Of a DNA stretch of 64,000 bases, positions 60,375 to 64,000 are shown piece after piece. Source of the stretch: Pyrus communis (lineage: Eukaryota > Streptophyta > Magnoliopsida > Rosales > Rosaceae); assembly GCF_963583255.1 (NCBI RefSeq), contig NC_084809.1, forward strand, positions 2,761,001-2,825,000, written 5' to 3'. The position numbers and the translations under genes are program-made. Under the pieces are notes generated by a model. The model saw only the letters and a program-made list of their open reading frames with translations. It made no database searches and had not been told where the DNA came from. Positions within the stretch are counted from its first letter, which is position 1; each line of letters starts with the position of its first letter.

Positions 60375-60828
60375 TATTTGTTGCTTTACCCACTTAACTT
60401 GTATGCGATTGCCAATTTTCTCCCTAAAATTAAATTTTAGCCGATTACTCACTTGGACTTTTTTTCATTAGCCACTTTCTCATTGAACTTTAATTTTAGC
60501 CGATTACCTCCTAACTTCTATAAATAGCCAATTCCCCCTGGTGTTGGATTTTAAAACTTTCATTCAGATTTTCATCCATCCAATTTATCATCCTTTTTGC
60601 CCTTAACAATTGTCATGTGTTGTTTCCCTGATCAAGATGGATGAAAAATTGGATGAACAACGCAAGAGGAAATTAGTTATTTATAAAAGTTCAGGGGGCA
60701 ATTTGTTAAAATTAAAGTTTAAAGGGAAATTGGCTAATTATAAAATTTCAAGGGGGTAATCGGCTAAAATTAAAGTTCAAAGAGAAAATTGGCAACTCAT
60801 ACAAGTTTAAGGAGCAAATCGACAAATA
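60375..60828. mobile_element. Foldback element with long inverted arms
   Basis: The left arm starts TATTTGTTGCTTTACCC and the right arm is its diverged complement ending near GACAAATA (60821-60828). Repeated phrases such as TTTTAGCCGATTAC on the left and GTAATCGGCTAAAATTAAAG on the right confirm the inversion. No coding capacity. It sits between the possible TATA box at 60.35 kb and the Site II/telo-box motifs near 61.0 kb. Confidence 0.65.
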
Positions 60829-60983
60829 TGTCTTTCTGAAATTAGGGCATTGGCAGGGAAGCCGCTTTATCCAACGGTTGGAGGAAGAAACCGCGTAATC
60901 CTATGGTCAATATTTAATTTCGTCATAGGGATAACAGTTAACAGTGGGCTCATCTCTGTTTCTGGATTTTACAGTTCATGCAA

Positions 60984-61003
60984 ATTCAATTAGGGTTGGG
61001 CCT
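60984..61003 (-). promoter_or_regulatory. Site II element next to a telo-box
   Basis: On the minus strand GGCCCA is followed directly by ACCCTAATT, giving GGCCCAACCCTAATT. TGGGCY Site II elements and AACCCTAA telo-boxes together mark many plant ribosomal-protein and snoRNA promoters. Further TGGGCT words occur near 60952 and 61030. Function is inferred. Confidence 0.4.
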
Positions 61004-61369
61004 TTTATTAAGTGGGTAACTTATAATTTTGGGCTAGGAAACGGGCTTCAATTTAAATTCAGAATGTGACCCATTTTGACTTGGGAAAATAAATTCATGT
61101 CACGGATGTGCCCTCTCTAGTTTTTTTCCTGCATCTCTCTTTACGTGACTTTACATCCATTTGTTCACGTGATTTAGGAGGAAATAACTTCTACGTTGCG
61201 AGTGCAATGCACTCTTGAGTTTTCTTAGTCTTTATCTTTGGTCATCGGAAAATATCATTCTCCTCACCTGACCAATTATTTCTGTAGTTCATCAATTTAA
61301 GAGTCTTAGCTCAAGCAAAATGATATCTGAGGGTTAAGAAGGGTGATTTTCTTTGTACTACATGCACTA
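61004..61369. other. Intergenic, no gene seen
   Basis: Contains one of the TGGGCT words noted above (near 61030); otherwise no feature. Confidence 0.45.
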
Positions 61370-61662
61370 AGGTATCGTTTCATATGCAGACGGAACGGGA
61401 CAGGACAGGACGGAACGGAACGGAGCGGGAGCAAAGATGCCTTCGGATGGAAATAAGGAGGAAGAAGAAGGAGACGGAGAGGTTATAATTTTGTGTTCCA
61501 CGAATGTGGAATGAGTCGTTCCAGGGGGTGAGGTGGAACGAAAATTCACCCAAAACTCGTCCCGTGGAACAGCTCGTTCCACCCGTTTTAGGTGCACCAA
61601 ATGTGGGACGGAACACCTTGTCCCACTTTGTTCCGTCCCGTTCCACGTACCAAACGGTACCA
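61370..61662. mobile_element. MITE rich in GGAACGGGAC words
   Basis: The left end GGTATCGTTTCATATG, followed by GACGGAACGGGACAGGAC, is complementary to the right end (GTTCCGTCCCGTTCCACG, then TACCAAACGGTACC). Overlapping open frames of about 96-99 codons arise from the repeats and match no protein. No target duplication was found. Confidence 0.6.
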
Positions 61663-61747
61663 TCACACAATGACCGTTGTATTTTACCGATTCAGCGTCT
61701 TAAAATTGGTGATTCATGATCATTAGACGTGGTTCGGCAACTTAAAA

Positions 61748-61910
61748 GGAGAAATACTAAGGTGACTCTCTAAAAAAATGTGACTCTTTATGAGTTTTCT
61801 GCCACCTCATGTTCTGCACATGTTTTGTAATATTGACACATGAATAAACTATGAGGGAACAAAGTCAAATTTTAAGAAAATCTCCTTAGTATTTCTTACT
61901 TAAAGAATGT
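61748..61910. mobile_element. MITE of the GGAGAAATGCTAAGG family, copy 2
   Basis: The left end GGAGAAATACTAAGGTGAC and right end CTCCTTAGTATTTCTT are inverted. The CCACCTCATGTT interior matches the 15.0-kb copy. ACTTAAA occurs at both outer borders, a possible 7-bp target duplication. Confidence 0.65.
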
Positions 61911-62571
61911 CGACACTTAATGCTTGTAAGTACCCAAAAAAAATCATATGAATGGTATTCGAAGTCTCCATGTAGGACAAAATGAATTCAAAAGTTGTTG
62001 GCATTTGCTATTAGTGTGCGTTTGTTGTATCGGACTATTTCAGACTGGACTAATTTCAAAGACTAAGCTGGACTGACTTAGACTAGACTAAGCTGAATTA
62101 ACTTGGTGAAGCGTTTGGTGCAGTGTCGGACTAAAAAGCAAAATAATAACAAATTTTACTATTATATTATTTAATCAATATCTATTAATATTTTAATATT
62201 AATATATTTATTTATTATTTTGTAATCTTCTTCCTCTCTTAACCTCTCTTTTTTGGGAGTTTTAATGAAAGTCCGCGGTACTATTTACTTTAATGAAAAA
62301 TCATATTTTTACACTAAAAAGTCAATCCTGGTGCTATTCACTTTACCCTTTATTTTGTCCTTATCGTTAAAACTCAAAGTTTTCAAGCTCTTTTCATTAG
62401 TTTTCCTCTTTTTTTTCCACCCATCATCTTCCTCCCCTCTCCCTCTCTTACTCCTTTTTTCTTCGTCCCACTGTCACCCTCCCCGCTTCCTCTTTTTCTC
62501 CCTTTTCACTTTGCTATGTTCTTCTCTTCTTCAAAGTATGAAACTTCGAATTTGTTTTGAAAATTTTGAAA
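61911..62571. other. Intergenic, no gene seen
   Basis: T/C-rich low-complexity sequence at 62400-62530 gives a spurious plus-strand open frame. Confidence 0.5.
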
Positions 62572-63435
62572 GGCTTTATAGCCAAAATGGTCCATGAGAT
62601 TTGTTTAATACATCACTTTGGTCATTCAGATTGAAACTCAATATAAATGGTTCCTGAGATTGTCCACCATCCATTATTTTGGTCATTCCGTTAAAAACTC
62701 TGTTAAGTGTCTCAGAGCTCTTGGCTAGAAGTTTGGGCAATTTTCAAAACTTCGTAACTCATCGATCGTTTCTTGATCAAATTCGACTCATAATATATCA
62801 AAATGAAGATAGGAAAGTGTAGAACAAGATTATACCTATTTGGAAGCCCAATGGTTGTCGGAGATGGCCGAAAAATAGCCTGAAAGGTGACTAGTTCACG
62901 AGAAAACTGGAAAACTAGCCGGAAACTGGGTAAACTGTAAACGTTCATAAATTCTTCAATACTCAACGAAATTGAGTGATTAAAAAATGAAAATCATACT
63001 TCTCAATTTCGTCTCATCGAGAAGTATGATTTTCGTTTTTGAATCACTCAATTTCGTTAAGTATTGAAGAAGTTATGAACGTTTAAAGTTTACCCAATTT
63101 CTGACGAGTTTTCCATTTTTTTGCGGATCAGTCACCTTTCAGGTTATTTTCTGGCCATCTCCAACAATCACTGGGCTTCCAAATGGGTATAATCTTGTTC
63201 TATACTTTACTATCTTCATTTGATACATCATGGGTCGAATTTGGTTAAGAAATGATTGAGTTACGAAACTTTGAAAATTGCCCAAACTTTCAGCTAAGAG
63301 CTCCAGCACACTTAACAGAATGTCCAAAATAATGGATGGTGGACAATCTCAGGGATCATTTCCATTGATTTTCAACCTCAGAGACCAAAATGATGTGTTA
63401 TGCAAATCTTATAGACCATTTTGCCTAAAAAGTCA
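62572..63435. mobile_element. Mutator-like foldback element, second copy
   Basis: Diverged copy of the 43.8-44.8 kb element with the same arms (CCAAAATGGTCCATGAG at the left, complement near 63410-63425; shared TTGTCCACCATCCAT and GGAAGCCCAATGGTTGTCGG). Borders are approximate and no target duplication is clear. Open frames on its minus strand are shadows of the repeat. Confidence 0.75.
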
Positions 63436-63748
63436 ATTATAATTTATCCTTTACGGGTAATGCTAGGAAGACTAAATTTAGAGACAAAATTTGCAAACTA
63501 AATGATGTGTCACTAATAAAAATGAACACATTTACCAACGCTCAAGTAATAAACCAATCATCAGTTTCTATGTTCTTTAGTTTCTAAAATTTAATTTACA
63601 AATTTAATCTTCCTGCACCTTTACCCCCATTATATAATACGCTGCAAAAGTTTGAAACTTCAAAGAGAAAATAAACTTGTGTTTTATGTGTTGGGTAGCT
63701 GGTGACTGATGTTCCGTGATGGCTTATTGCCCTTTTGCCTTGTTGCAG
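63436..63748. other. Intergenic; possible MITE half
   Basis: GGGTAATGCTAGGAAGAC near 63456 resembles a MITE end; no matching right end was seen. Exons expected upstream of the cystathionine gamma-synthase fragment are absent. Confidence 0.45.
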
Positions 63749-64000
63749 GAGAAACGCGCGACGAGTTTTGAATACGGGCGGTATGGAAATCCAACGACAG
63801 TAGTTGTTGAGGGGAAGATCAGGTTTGCATTTGTTTCATTCTCTTGTGTAGTTGTTGAGGGGAAGATCAAGTATCAGTACCTTATTTCAGGTCCTTGCTG
63901 GTTGCATTAGCGGTTCCATGAAATTGATTTCAGAAATTCGCACTTTGCATCATATTTTGGGTGGTGCTCTCAACCCGGTGAGTCATGTTTGTGGGTTATA
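63749..64000 (+). pseudogene. Cystathionine gamma-synthase gene fragment, central exons missing
   Basis: Cystathionine gamma-synthase is the plastid PLP enzyme that commits O-phosphohomoserine to methionine synthesis. Two exons with proper splice borders are seen. 63749-63822 encodes EKRATSFEYGRYGNPTTVV and the start of EGKIS. 63891-63977 encodes VLAGCISGSMKLISEIRTL and then HHILGGALNP, followed by a GT donor. In the known protein these segments are separated by well over 100 residues, including the PLP-binding lysine region; here only 68 bp lie between. A 22-bp duplication (63800-63821 and 63848-63869) lies at the junction. N-terminal exons, including the transit peptide, are not in the 300 bp upstream. 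Introns are kept, so it is not a processed copy. It continues past the window. Confidence 0.8.

Noticed and set aside
61367..61719. Minus-strand frames of about 96-99 codons as a gene
   Set aside because: Low-complexity translation of the GGAACGGGAC repeats of a MITE.
62253..62597. Plus-strand 114-codon frame rich in Leu, Phe, Ser as a membrane protein
   Set aside because: Translation of a T/C-rich low-complexity stretch; no conserved feature.

Overview
This is a 64-kb piece of a plant (eudicot) nuclear chromosome. It is AT-rich, its genes have introns with GT/AG borders, and it carries NAC and R2R3-MYB transcription factors and many plant transposons. Cassandra elements with 5S-rRNA-like LTRs, a cluster of related F-box genes and overall gene similarity suggest a woody Rosaceae such as apple or pear. 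That assignment is inference, because no search was run.

Layout. 1-8.2 kb: intergenic DNA with a hAT-like element, a small MITE, a solo Cassandra LTR and a degenerate minisatellite. 8.3-9.9 kb: intact NAC100-type NAC gene with a miR164-like target site. 10-17.4 kb: intergenic, with a SINE and MITEs. 17.4-22.4 kb: very young Copia retrotransposon with one stop codon. 22.4-33.8 kb: three related F-box pseudogenes, two on the minus strand and one on the plus strand. The first is interrupted by a Cassandra three-LTR tandem and the third by a second young Copia. 35.2-37.9 kb: seven-exon eIF4A-III-type DEAD-box helicase gene with a GC-AG intron. 38-46 kb: intergenic with MITEs and a 962-bp Mutator-like foldback. 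46.1-48.2 kb: intact MIXTA-like R2R3-MYB gene (MYB16/MYB106 type). 50.0-54.2 kb: hAT-like element filled by a 338/326-bp tandem array. 55-58.7 kb: small DNA transposons. 58.8-61 kb: a block without protein-coding potential holding three diverged tandem copies of a sequence with a covarying stem, a separate long-stem structure, and a TATA/Site II/telo-box arrangement on the minus strand. This may be an undescribed structured-RNA cluster. 61.3-63.4 kb: more MITEs and a second foldback. 63.7-64.0 kb: fragment of a cystathionine gamma-synthase gene that lacks its central exons.

The intact host genes (NAC, eIF4A-III, MYB) are independent single genes and form no pathway. Nested insertions shape the rest. 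The two Copia elements share unusual TA...TA ends, and one split an F-box gene inside a codon. The strongest novelty candidates are the possible RNA cluster at 58.8-60.4 kb and the satellite-bearing transposon at 50-54 kb.
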